A DNA stretch of 64,000 nt from Sinorhizobium sp. A49 (GTDB lineage Bacteria > Pseudomonadota > Alphaproteobacteria > Rhizobiales > Rhizobiaceae), in the NCBI RefSeq assembly GCF_002002725.1, contig NZ_MUNW01000072.1, positions 1-64,000 on the forward strand. The letters are read 5' to 3'. A program made the translations under genes and the position numbers. Shown here piece by piece: positions 45,440-53,127 of the stretch; the first letter of the stretch is position 1; the number at the start of each line of letters is the position of its first letter. Below the pieces are notes generated by a model that did not search any database, was not told where the DNA came from, and saw nothing but the letters and a program-made list of their open reading frames with translations.

Positions 45440-47076
45440 ACCCGTCCGCTCTGCGCTCCCCCTGGCCCTGGTTTTCCGCGCTGGCGCTTGCTCTTCTCGG
45501 CGTCTTCGTCGTCTATCCGCTGCTTTACATCTTTACCGCGAGCTTCTTCGGAGACGGCGGCTCGGGTTGGGTCCAGCTCATGCATGATGGGCGCAGCCTA
45601 GCGGCCATCGGCAATACGCTGGTGCTCGCCTGCGTCGTCACCTTGTGTTCGACGCTGATCGGCGTGCCCCTTGCCTATGTCTCGGCGCGCTTCCGTTTCC
45701 GCGGCAAGCTGCTGATCACGCTGCTGCCGCTTATCACCTTGGTCATTCCGGAAGTCGTGACGGCGCAGACCTGGCTGATGATCCTTGGTAACAACGGCGT
45801 CATCACCCGCTTCCTGAAGGGCCACGGGATCTTCCTTCCGAGTTTCTACGGCTGGTTCGGCCTCATCACCTCGATGAGCTTCATCTACTACACCTATGTC
45901 TACATCGGTACGGTGGCGGCCATCGGCAAATTCGATGCGCAGCTCGAGGAAGCCGCCCAAAGCCTCGGAACGGCGCCGGTGCGCTCGCGCTTCCATGTCA
46001 TGTTGCCGGTCATTCGCCCGGCGATCCTTGCCTCGGCGCTGCTTGTCTTCACCATGGTCGTCGGCAATTTTGCGATCTCGACCATCCTTGGCCATAACGT
46101 GCCGCTGCTCTCGGTCGCGATCTACCAGGCGGCCGTGGCGGAGGGGGCAAGCAACCTCACCATGCAGAGCACGCTTGCCAGCACCTCCGTGTTGATCGTC
46201 ATGGGTCTGCTCTTCGTCAACCGCCGCATCATCGCCGGGGGCCGCTACGAGATCGTGCAGGGCAGGGGCGCCAAGCCCCAGCCGCTGAAGGGTGGCCAGG
46301 GCGTGCTCGTCAGCGCTGCGGCCGGCGTCGTCGTTGCCATCTCGCTCTTGCCGCTCGTCACCATTGCCGTCGGCGCCTTCACGGTTTCGCGCGGCCCCGT
46401 CATGCGCTGGGGCGAATGGACGCTCGACAACGTGGCCCGCGTCTTCATCACGGCGCCCGGTCCGTTGGTCAACTCGATCCTCTACGCCGGCATCGCAACG
46501 CTCATTTCGGTCGCCTTCAGCACGCTGGTCAGCTACCTCGTCGTCAAGAAACCGAACCTGGTGACGCCGCTGATCGACTATGTCTCGGCCATTCCGCTGG
46601 CGCTCTCGGGCACCGTTCTCGGCGTCGGGCTTCTCGCCTCCTTCAACGATGGCTTCCTTTCGCTGACCGGCACCTCGACGATCATCGTGCTCGCCTATGT
46701 CATCCGCCGCATGCCCTTCGGCATGCGCAACGGTCAGGCGATCCTGCACAACATCCCGAACTCCATCGAAGAAGCCTCGATCAGCCTCGGCTCGCCGCCG
46801 TTCAGGACGTTCCTGCGCGTGGTGCTGCCGATGATGCTGCCCGCCGTCGCCTCGGCCGCGATCCTGACCTGGACGACCACCGTTTCCGAACTCTCGGCCT
46901 CGCTGCTCGTCTATTCCGGCGGCCGCGAAACCTTGCCGATCCAGATCTTCCGGCTGATCGACTCGGGCCTGATGGCCTATGCCTCGGCCTATGGCCTGGT
47001 GCTGGTCGCCGTGATCCTGCTGCCGGTCGTGATCGCCACGACCGTGTTCAAGGTGGACCTGTTCGGTTCGAAGTGA
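45436..47076 (+). CDS. Fused two-domain ABC permease of AfuB/FbpB type
   Basis: A 546-residue inner-membrane protein with about twelve hydrophobic segments arranged as two tandem permease domains. Each has its own EAA loop: EEAAQSLGTAPVRSRFHVML near 170-190 and EEASISLGSPPFRTFLRVVL near 445-465. The fused layout is standard for FbpB and AfuB. ATG 45436 overlaps the ATPase stop. It serves as the whole translocation pore with two copies of the ATPase. Confidence 0.92.
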   Translation: MNPSALRSPWPWFSALALALLGVFVVYPLLYIFTASFFGDGGSGWVQLMHDGRSLAAIGNTLVLACVVTLCSTLIGVPLAYVSARFRFRGKLLITLLPLITLVIPEVVTAQTWLMILGNNGVITRFLKGHGIFLPSFYGWFGLITSMSFIYYTYVYIGTVAAIGKFDAQLEEAAQSLGTAPVRSRFHVMLPVIRPAILASALLVFTMVVGNFAISTILGHNVPLLSVAIYQAAVAEGASNLTMQSTLASTSVLIVMGLLFVNRRIIAGGRYEIVQGRGAKPQPLKGGQGVLVSAAAGVVVAISLLPLVTIAVGAFTVSRGPVMRWGEWTLDNVARVFITAPGPLVNSILYAGIATLISVAFSTLVSYLVVKKPNLVTPLIDYVSAIPLALSGTVLGVGLLASFNDGFLSLTGTSTIIVLAYVIRRMPFGMRNGQAILHNIPNSIEEASISLGSPPFRTFLRVVLPMMLPAVASAAILTWTTTVSELSASLLVYSGGRETLPIQIFRLIDSGLMAYASAYGLVLVAVILLPVVIATTVFKVDLFGSK

Positions 47077-47141
47077 AGATCAACGACCATCCGGCCGCGT
47101 GAGGGACGCGGCCGATCTCAGACCAACCAGGAGGAACTGCC

Positions 47142-48122
47142 ATGATGAAACTTGCCGCAACGACCATGCTTCTCGCCGGCTTTGCCGCCGCGGGCGCCGA
47201 GGCCGCCGATCCCGTAATCTACACCACCAACCCGGTCCCGGCCGTCGAGGCCGTGCAGGCCGTCATCAAGGAGAAGACGGGGGTGACGACCGGCATCATT
47301 ACCGGCGGCAGCGGTGTCTTGCTGCGCCGCATCGAGGCGGAGAAGGCCGCCCCCCAGGGCGACGTCTTCTGGTCGTCCTCGGCCAACACCATGGGCGCTT
47401 TCAAGGATGTGCTCGAACCCTACACCTCGCCGGAATTGGCCGCGATGCCTGCGGACCTGCGTGTTCCCGAAGATTACTTCCAGCCCGCCAACGTCCATGT
47501 CGTTACCGTGATGGTGAACACCGAACAGCTGAACGGCGCCGCAGCGCCGGCCGACTGGAAGGACCTCGCCGATCCGACCTGGAAGGGTCGTATCGTCCTG
47601 CCCGATCCGGCCAACAGCTCGACCGGCTACACGATCGTCTGGGGTCTGTCGAAGCTGCTCGATGAGACGACCTACAAGGCGCTGGTTGCCAACCTCGTCG
47701 TCAGCAGTTCGTCTTCGGCCGTGCCGAAGGGCGTGGCCATGGGCGAATATGCCGTCGGCTTCACCTTCGAGACGAACAGCTACAGCTATGTCGACGGCGG
47801 CCAGACGGAGATCAGCATCGTCTACCCGTCCTCGGGAACCTTCACGACGCCGGAATTCGCCGCGCTGGTCAAGGGTGCGCCGGCTGGCGACAACGCCAAG
47901 AAGACAATCGATACGCTGCTCTCCAAGGAAGCGCAGATCGAGCTGCTGAAGGTCGCCTTTCGCCGTCCGAGCCGCACGGACATCCAGGTTTCCGACTTCG
48001 TGAAGCTGCCGGAACTCGCCTCGATCAAGGTCTTCAAGATCGACGAGGAAGAGGCCGCCCGCAGCCGCGATGCATTCCTCGCGGAATGGGCGGCTCTGCC
48101 GAAGGCCGGGTCGAGCAAGTAG
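47142..48122 (+). CDS. ABC transporter periplasmic binding protein of AfuA/FbpA type
   Basis: A 326-residue binding protein with a Sec signal (MMKLAATTMLLAGFAAAGAE, cleavage near 22). The fold-family markers are VIYTTNPVPAVEAV, GSGVLLRRIEAEK, QGDVFWSSSANTM and a late VDGGQTEISIVYPSSGT. It lacks the pair of adjacent Tyr residues that bind iron in FbpA, so iron is unlikely. AfuA of Actinobacillus, once labelled an iron binder, binds hexose phosphates; with a phosphatase and a DeoR regulator nearby, a phosphorylated sugar or polyol is the best guess. The gene begins 65 bases after the permease with a GGAGGAACTGCC site. Confidence 0.87.
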   Translation: MMKLAATTMLLAGFAAAGAEAADPVIYTTNPVPAVEAVQAVIKEKTGVTTGIITGGSGVLLRRIEAEKAAPQGDVFWSSSANTMGAFKDVLEPYTSPELAAMPADLRVPEDYFQPANVHVVTVMVNTEQLNGAAAPADWKDLADPTWKGRIVLPDPANSSTGYTIVWGLSKLLDETTYKALVANLVVSSSSSAVPKGVAMGEYAVGFTFETNSYSYVDGGQTEISIVYPSSGTFTTPEFAALVKGAPAGDNAKKTIDTLLSKEAQIELLKVAFRRPSRTDIQVSDFVKLPELASIKVFKIDEEEAARSRDAFLAEWAALPKAGSSK

Positions 48123-48229
48123 CGATCCTGCCGCGCAAGGAAGCCGCCTCGGGCTCGCGCCTCAACGCGACTTCCTTACGGCGTGGGGTGGTGTGCGGGC
48201 AACTCTCCCGCCTGCACGCCACCATCTCT

Positions 48230-48376
48230 GACTTGCGTTGCGCCGGGTCTGAAGTCTTTGCCTGCGCCGGGCTGCGTTCTTGGATCAACTCCGCGGCACT
48301 GCGGTTCATTCCGCTCGGCGAAATGGACGCCGGGCGCTATGGTGCCTATCTCAAGCAAGTGGAGACTAACAAATGA
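48230..48376 (+). pseudogene. msrB: Remnant of methionine-R-sulfoxide reductase MsrB (C-terminal end)
   Basis: The codons just before msrA read LRSWINSAALRFIPLGEMDAG then RYGAYLKQVE, close to the end of MsrB proteins, where R-Y-C-I-N-S-A-S-L-R-F is usual. The catalytic Cys of that motif is Trp here. Upstream, only traces such as DLRCAGSEVFACAG hint at the R-C-G-x-C / HLGHVF region, and no zinc Cys pairs are visible. The frame runs into the msrA start by an ATGA overlap, so an msrB-msrA operon was probably intact before. The left limit is approximate. Confidence 0.7.
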
Positions 48377-48879
48377 CCGAGAAAGCTGTTTTGGCTGGTG
48401 GCTGCTTCTGGGGCATGCAGGATCTGATCCGAGCGCTGCCCGGTGTCATCGAGACCCGCGTGGGCTATACCGGCGGCGATGTGGCCAATGCCACCTATCG
48501 CAACCATGGTACACACGCTGAAGCCATTGAGATCGTTTTCAATCCCGAGATGATCAGCTATCGCCGGATTCTGGAGTACTTCTTCCAGATTCACGATCCA
48601 ACCACGCTCGACCGGCAGGGCAACGATATCGGCACCTCCTACCGATCGGCGATTTACGTTCTTGGGGATGAGCAGCGGCGAATAGCCGAAGATACCATCG
48701 CGGATGTGGACGCGTCGGGCCTTTGGCCGGGAAAAGCCGTGACATCGGTCGAGCCGGCTGGCGACTTCTGGGAAGCGGAGCCGGAGCACCAGGACTACCT
48801 GAAGCGTTATCCGAACGGCTACACTTGCCACTTTCCGCGGGCGAATTGGGTGCTGCCCAAGCGGGAGGCGGCCGCCTAG
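48373..48879 (+). CDS. msrA: Peptide-methionine (S)-S-oxide reductase MsrA
   Basis: A 168-residue cytoplasmic enzyme reducing methionine-S-sulfoxide in proteins and free. The catalytic Cys is C11 in GGCFWGMQ; other family marks are [36 protein letters not shown] and [16 protein letters not shown] later Cys (YTCHF near 158) could resolve the disulfide. Length is normal for the shorter MsrA class. ATG 48373 overlaps the stop of the msrB remnant. Confidence 0.95.
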   Translation: MTEKAVLAGGCFWGMQDLIRALPGVIETRVGYTGGDVANATYRNHGTHAEAIEIVFNPEMISYRRILEYFFQIHDPTTLDRQGNDIGTSYRSAIYVLGDEQRRIAEDTIADVDASGLWPGKAVTSVEPAGDFWEAEPEHQDYLKRYPNGYTCHFPRANWVLPKREAAA

Positions 48880-49117
48880 GCTGCAGCCTGCCTGGCAACG
48901 GTGGAAGGCGTTCCGGCTCGAAAGCTGGAACGTCGGATACCCTCGCCGTTGCGGCCCCATGCCCATCGCTGGCCCGCCGGAACGAGTGGCTCCAACCGCC
49001 TCGCTCGACGGTGCCATCGATATCGCCCGGCCCGCGGCCGTCGCTATCCCCAACGGTCTTCGGCCAGCCTGCAAAATCGCAAAGCCGCGCACGAGCCGGA
49101 TTGCAGCAGCTTGAATG

Positions 49118-49146
49118 TTGACGCAAGTGCGAATGGAACATATAGT
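49118..49146 (+). promoter_or_regulatory. Sigma70-type promoter of the radical SAM-UdgX operon
   Basis: TTGACG at 49118-49123, a 17-base spacer, and TATAGT at 49141-49146. The predicted transcription start is 6 to 9 bases further, at about 49152-49155, that is at the ATG itself (49155), so the mRNA would be leaderless. No Shine-Dalgarno sequence precedes that ATG. Confidence 0.6.
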
Positions 49147-49150
49147 GAAC
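49136..49150. promoter_or_regulatory. Alphaproteobacterial LexA (SOS) box
   Basis: GAAC-ATATAGT-GAAC is an exact GAAC-N7-GAAC direct repeat, the reverse complement of the GTTC-N7-GTTC LexA box known in alphaproteobacteria. It covers the -10 element of the promoter, so bound LexA would block RNA polymerase. The DNA-repair-like products downstream fit. Confidence 0.75.
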
Positions 49151-49154
49151 AAAC

Positions 49155-50387
49155 ATGAAGAAGTCACTCAAAGAACGGCTCGCAATCCTCTCGGATGCGG
49201 CAAAGTACGACGCCTCGTGCGCTTCGAGTGGAACCGTCAAGCGAAGCTCGGCGGACACCGGCGGGTTGGGGTCGACGGAAGGCTCCGGCATTTGTCATGC
49301 CTACGCTCCCGATGGCAGATGCATTTCGCTCCTCAAGATACTGCTGACGAACTTCTGCATCTACGACTGCGCCTATTGCATCAACCGGTCGTCAAGCAAT
49401 GTCGAGCGGGCCAGGTTTACGGTCGAAGAAGTCGTCTGGCTGACGATGGAATTCTACCGGCGCAACTATATCGAAGGGCTGTTTCTCTCATCCGGTATCA
49501 TTCGGTCATCGGATTACACGATGGAAGAGATGGTCCGCATCGCCCGGGCTTTGCGCGTTGACCACAATTTCTCAGGATACATTCATCTGAAATCCATCCC
49601 CGAGGCGTCGCCGCTTCTGGTCGAGCAAGCCGGTCTTTATGCCGACCGGCTTTCCATCAACATCGAACTTCCGACCGATGCAGGCCTTGCGGCCTACGCG
49701 CCGGAAAAGCGGCCAGGTAATATCCGCAGATCAATGGGGGAGCTGCGGCTGAAGATCGATGAGGCCAATGACGCGACACTGCAGACCAAGCGAAGGAAAC
49801 GCTTCGTGCCGGCGGGCCAAAGCACACAGATGATCGTCGGAGCCGACGAGGCAAATGACCGAGTGGTCCTTGCCACGAGCGCCAGGCTCTATGGCAGCTA
49901 CGGATTGCGCCGGGTGTACTATTCGGCCTTCAGTCCCATTCCAGATGCATCCCGCAAGCTGCCGCTGATCAAGCCACCGATGATGCGCGAGCACAGGCTT
50001 TATCAGGCGGACTGGCTCTATCGTTTCTATGGGTTCGACATCGATGAGATTACCGCCAACCAGCCGGATGGCATGCTCGATCTCAAGCTTGACCCCAAGC
50101 TATCGTGGGCGCTGGCCAATCGGCATTTTTTCCCGCTCGACGTCAATGCCGCGTCGAGAGAGGCGCTGTTGCGCGTTCCAGGCCTTGGCACGAAGGCCGT
50201 GAGGGCCATTCTTTCGGCACGTCGTTTGCGTCGTCTGAGGTTGGAGGATCTCGCCCGCCTGCACGTCTCGGTCAAGAAGGTGCGTCCATTCCTGTCGACG
50301 GAGGGCTGGACGCCGCACAAGTTGATCGACCGATCGGATTTGCGCTCGATGTTCGAGCCCAGGCCCGAACAGCTGGATCTGTTTTGA
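49155..50387 (+). CDS. Putative DNA modification/repair radical SAM protein
   Basis: A 410-residue radical SAM enzyme. The [4Fe-4S] motif is C-x3-C-x2-C in NFCIYDCAYCINR near residue 73. Near the C-terminus is a helix-hairpin-helix DNA-binding motif (VNAASREALLRVPGLGTKAV near 330-350). This architecture is the family regularly paired with a UDG-family protein and annotated as a DNA modification/repair radical SAM protein; the reaction is unknown. The TGA shares its A with the ATG of the UdgX fusion gene. It is probably SOS controlled and translated from a leaderless mRNA. Confidence 0.88.
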   Translation: MKKSLKERLAILSDAAKYDASCASSGTVKRSSADTGGLGSTEGSGICHAYAPDGRCISLLKILLTNFCIYDCAYCINRSSSNVERARFTVEEVVWLTMEFYRRNYIEGLFLSSGIIRSSDYTMEEMVRIARALRVDHNFSGYIHLKSIPEASPLLVEQAGLYADRLSINIELPTDAGLAAYAPEKRPGNIRRSMGELRLKIDEANDATLQTKRRKRFVPAGQSTQMIVGADEANDRVVLATSARLYGSYGLRRVYYSAFSPIPDASRKLPLIKPPMMREHRLYQADWLYRFYGFDIDEITANQPDGMLDLKLDPKLSWALANRHFFPLDVNAASREALLRVPGLGTKAVRAILSARRLRRLRLEDLARLHVSVKKVRPFLSTEGWTPHKLIDRSDLRSMFEPRPEQLDLF

Positions 50388-51856
50388 TGCGGGTCGTTGC
50401 CCTGGAAGGACGTGGAGAGCTGGGCGAATGGCGCGATGCGGCGCGCAGGCTGCTGCTGGCGGGTGTGCCGCCAGAGGCGGTTGAATGGCATCAAGGGGCC
50501 GGTGCAAGCGCCGATCTGTTTAATCGGGAGCGCGGTGATCCGGAGAAGCAAGCGCCGTTGGAGCATGCCTCACCGGCGTTGACTGTGCCCAGGCTGTTCC
50601 TCGACCTTGCGGCCGCTGCCATTTGTCATGCCGATCCGGTTCGTTTCGGCGTTCTCTACCGCGTTCTCCACCGGCTGCAACGGGATCGAAACCTGCTGGG
50701 TATCGCAACGGATGGCGATGTCGCGGCTCTGCACGGATTGGCGAAATCGGTCCGGCGCGACAGCCACAAGATGACGGCCTTTGTTCGTTTCAAGGAGGTC
50801 GGTCCGTGTGGAGAGGCCGTCCGCCGCCGGTTCGTCGCATGGTTCGAACCGGATCATTACATCGTTGCTCGGGTCGCACCGTTCTTTCACAGGCGGTTTT
50901 TCGACATGGATTGGATGATCGCAACCCCGCGCGGCATCGCCGCTTGGGACGGCAAGGTGCTGGAGGTGTCGTCAACTCCGGGCCAAAAGACCTCGTTGTC
51001 GGACGACACCGAAGAACTCTGGCGCACCTATTTTTCCAGCATTTTCAATCCTGCGCGACTGAAGGTGAAGGCGATGCAGGCGGAAATGCCGAAGAAGTAC
51101 TGGAAAAATCTGCCGGAGGCCTCGCTCATACCCGCGATGATCGCAGGTGCGGAGGCGAGCGTCGTTGCCATGGGCGAGCGAATAGCTAGAGACCCGCCGG
51201 CCTTTCATGCGCGCATTGAGGCCGCAGCAAACGCGCCGCGAGATGAGCCGCCGCCGTTGCGCGGGACATGGGAGGGCCTTCGTGCCGAGGCTGCCGGCTG
51301 TACGCGGTGCCCGCTCCATTGCAGCGCCACGCAGACGGTGTTCGGAGAAGGGCCGACCGATGCCCCAATCATGATCGTCGGCGAACAGCCCGGAGACCAG
51401 GAGGATCTGGCAGGGCGACCCTTTGTCGGACCGGCCGGCAAGCTTTTTGACGCGGCGGCGCACGAAGCCGGGCTCGATCGCCGTTCCCTCTATGTCACCA
51501 ATGCCGTCAAGCATTTCAAATACGAGATGCGTGGCAAGCGGCGCCTGCACCAAAGACCCGATGCCGGCGAGGTCGAACATTGCAGATGGTGGCTCGATCT
51601 GGAGCTGGCATTGGTCAAGCCGAAGCTGGTCGTGGCGCTGGGGGCGACAGCGCTGTTCGCGCTCACCGGCGAGCGCCCGAAGATGGCCGATGTCAGGGGA
51701 TCGATACGGCGCTCAGACCATGGTCCGGCCGTGTTCGTCACAGTTCATCCATCCTTCCTGCTGCGCATTCCGGATGCCGCGCGCCGAGAGGTCGAGATGG
51801 CCCATTTTAAGCGGGACCTTGCCACAGTCGCTGCGTTCGAAGCGCGCTGGTCATGA
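50387..51856 (+). CDS. DUF4130-UdgX fusion, uracil-DNA glycosylase-like
   Basis: A 489-residue protein. Residues 1 to about 245 are the DUF4130 domain (MTAFVRFKEVG near 128; FDMDWMIATPRGIAAWDG near 170), usually linked to radical SAM repair proteins. From about 285 comes a family 4-like UDG domain of the UdgX type: CTRCPLHCSATQTVFGEGP supplies cluster cysteines, GEQPGDQEDLAGRPFVGPAG the catalytic loop, and KHFKYEMRGKRRLHQRP the UdgX-specific loop whose His (in R-R-L-H-Q) forms a covalent bond with the abasic sugar in characterised UdgX. The typical final HPSFLLR motif is present. Joined by a 1-base overlap to the radical SAM gene. Confidence 0.9.
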   Translation: MRVVALEGRGELGEWRDAARRLLLAGVPPEAVEWHQGAGASADLFNRERGDPEKQAPLEHASPALTVPRLFLDLAAAAICHADPVRFGVLYRVLHRLQRDRNLLGIATDGDVAALHGLAKSVRRDSHKMTAFVRFKEVGPCGEAVRRRFVAWFEPDHYIVARVAPFFHRRFFDMDWMIATPRGIAAWDGKVLEVSSTPGQKTSLSDDTEELWRTYFSSIFNPARLKVKAMQAEMPKKYWKNLPEASLIPAMIAGAEASVVAMGERIARDPPAFHARIEAAANAPRDEPPPLRGTWEGLRAEAAGCTRCPLHCSATQTVFGEGPTDAPIMIVGEQPGDQEDLAGRPFVGPAGKLFDAAAHEAGLDRRSLYVTNAVKHFKYEMRGKRRLHQRPDAGEVEHCRWWLDLELALVKPKLVVALGATALFALTGERPKMADVRGSIRRSDHGPAVFVTVHPSFLLRIPDAARREVEMAHFKRDLATVAAFEARWS

Positions 51857-51995
51857 AAATGGTTCGGCTGGTCGCGAAACTCCGGCCGGCAGAGATGGCC
51901 GATTGCCGTGCGCGGCTGTCAGGCCGGGACGCACGTCGCTCCGGCGATGGCTCGAAGTCGAAGCGACCGTCTTGCCAGGCCGGGCATGGTGCCTG

Positions 51996-52967
51996 TTAGA
52001 ACGTCTCAAGGTGCGCGGCTGGGCTGCCGTCCGAGGCATGGTTGGGAACAAAGTTGTATGCCGGATCCAGCCAGGGCGGGTTTTCCGCGTACATTTCCTC
52101 GATCAGCCGTTTGACGAGTTCGATGTACCGCGAATTGTCGCCGACGCGATGGCTGAGGATGACCGGCGAGGTTGCGCCCTCTCCCTCAAGCAGACGGTAG
52201 TGCACGTCTGACCGCATCTGCCGTGCGGAGGAGGGGATGATGCACACGCCGGCTTCGGCGGCCACAAGTCCGAGGGCGGTCTGGATTTCCCGCACTTCCT
52301 GAACCTCGGCCGGACGCGCGTCATGGCTCTGCAGCAGGTTCAGCACATGGTCGGCGTAGCCGGGGCGGGGTTCCTTGGGGTAGACAATGACCTTCTGACC
52401 GGCAAGGGCGGCGACCGCAAGCGGCGAAGCGTCTTCCGCAAGGGCGGTATCCTTCGGTATTGCCACGACAAGACGTTCCTCGCGCAACACCATGCCGACC
52501 ACGTTCGGGTCGCTGTGCCGCAGACGACCGAAGCCGATGTCGATGCGGCCCTCCTTGAGCGCCGGGATCTGCTGGACGGAGACCATTTCCAACAGCTGGA
52601 TGTCCACTTCCGGGGCGTGCTGGCGCAGTTTTCGCACCAGCGACGGCAAGCCGCCGTACAAGGTCGAGGCAACGAAGCCGATGGACACGACGCTGTTCTG
52701 GTTCAAGCCGACGCGGCGGGTTGCCGCCTGCATCTGTTCGACCCGGCCGAGCACCTGCAGCGCCTGTTCGTAAAACAGGCGTCCCGCCTCAGTCAGCCGG
52801 ATCGGGCGGCTCTTGCGGATGATGAGCGGGACGCCGAGGTCCTCCTCAAGCAACTGGATCTGCCGGCTCAGGGGCGGTTGGGCGATGTGCAGCATATGGG
52901 CTGCGCGGGTAAAATTTCGCTCGCGTGCGACGGCGACGAAATAGCGAAGCTGGCGAAGATCCATCAT
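51996..52967 (-). CDS. catR: LysR-family regulator of benzoate/catechol genes (CatR/BenM-like)
   Basis: A 323-residue LysR protein starting MMDLRQLRYFVAVARERNF (family-typical; the frame extends five codons upstream). The winged helix contains AAHMLHIAQPPLSRQI, and the effector domain has features of the CatM/BenM/CatR group (VGFVASTLYGG-type stretch near 100, LPSLVRKLR). It is divergent from catB, with an ATAC-N7-GTAT site between them, and would activate cat and ben genes in response to cis,cis-muconate or benzoate. Confidence 0.88.
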   Translation of the reverse strand: MMDLRQLRYFVAVARERNFTRAAHMLHIAQPPLSRQIQLLEEDLGVPLIIRKSRPIRLTEAGRLFYEQALQVLGRVEQMQAATRRVGLNQNSVVSIGFVASTLYGGLPSLVRKLRQHAPEVDIQLLEMVSVQQIPALKEGRIDIGFGRLRHSDPNVVGMVLREERLVVAIPKDTALAEDASPLAVAALAGQKVIVYPKEPRPGYADHVLNLLQSHDARPAEVQEVREIQTALGLVAAEAGVCIIPSSARQMRSDVHYRLLEGEGATSPVILSHRVGDNSRYIELVKRLIEEMYAENPPWLDPAYNFVPNHASDGSPAAHLETF

Positions 52968-53056
52968 TTGCTTGCACCCCATATACCGATTTCGCAGGTG
53001 TCGAGGATATGCTGCACCGCGGGAAGTGCAGATAGCGTGACATTATTTCGCCTATG

Positions 53057-53071
53057 ATACCAGAAAGGTAT
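53057..53071. promoter_or_regulatory. CatR/BenM-type operator ATAC-N7-GTAT
   Basis: ATAC-CAGAAAG-GTAT lies within the longer dyad GATACC-N5-GGTATC (53056-53072), in the catR-catB divergent region. It is an exact match to the consensus recognised by CatM/BenM-type LysR regulators. It stands 57 bases upstream of the chosen catB start. Confidence 0.75.
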
Positions 53072-53127
53072 CGTAGCAGACGCAATTGATGTTGGACGGG
53101 ACTTCGCGCCCGGCGCAAAGTCGCCTC

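Noticed and set aside
47142-48122. Iron(III)-binding protein FbpA
   Set aside because: The paired Tyr ligands of FbpA are not seen, and the phosphatase and DeoR neighbours point to a phosphorylated sugar or polyol.
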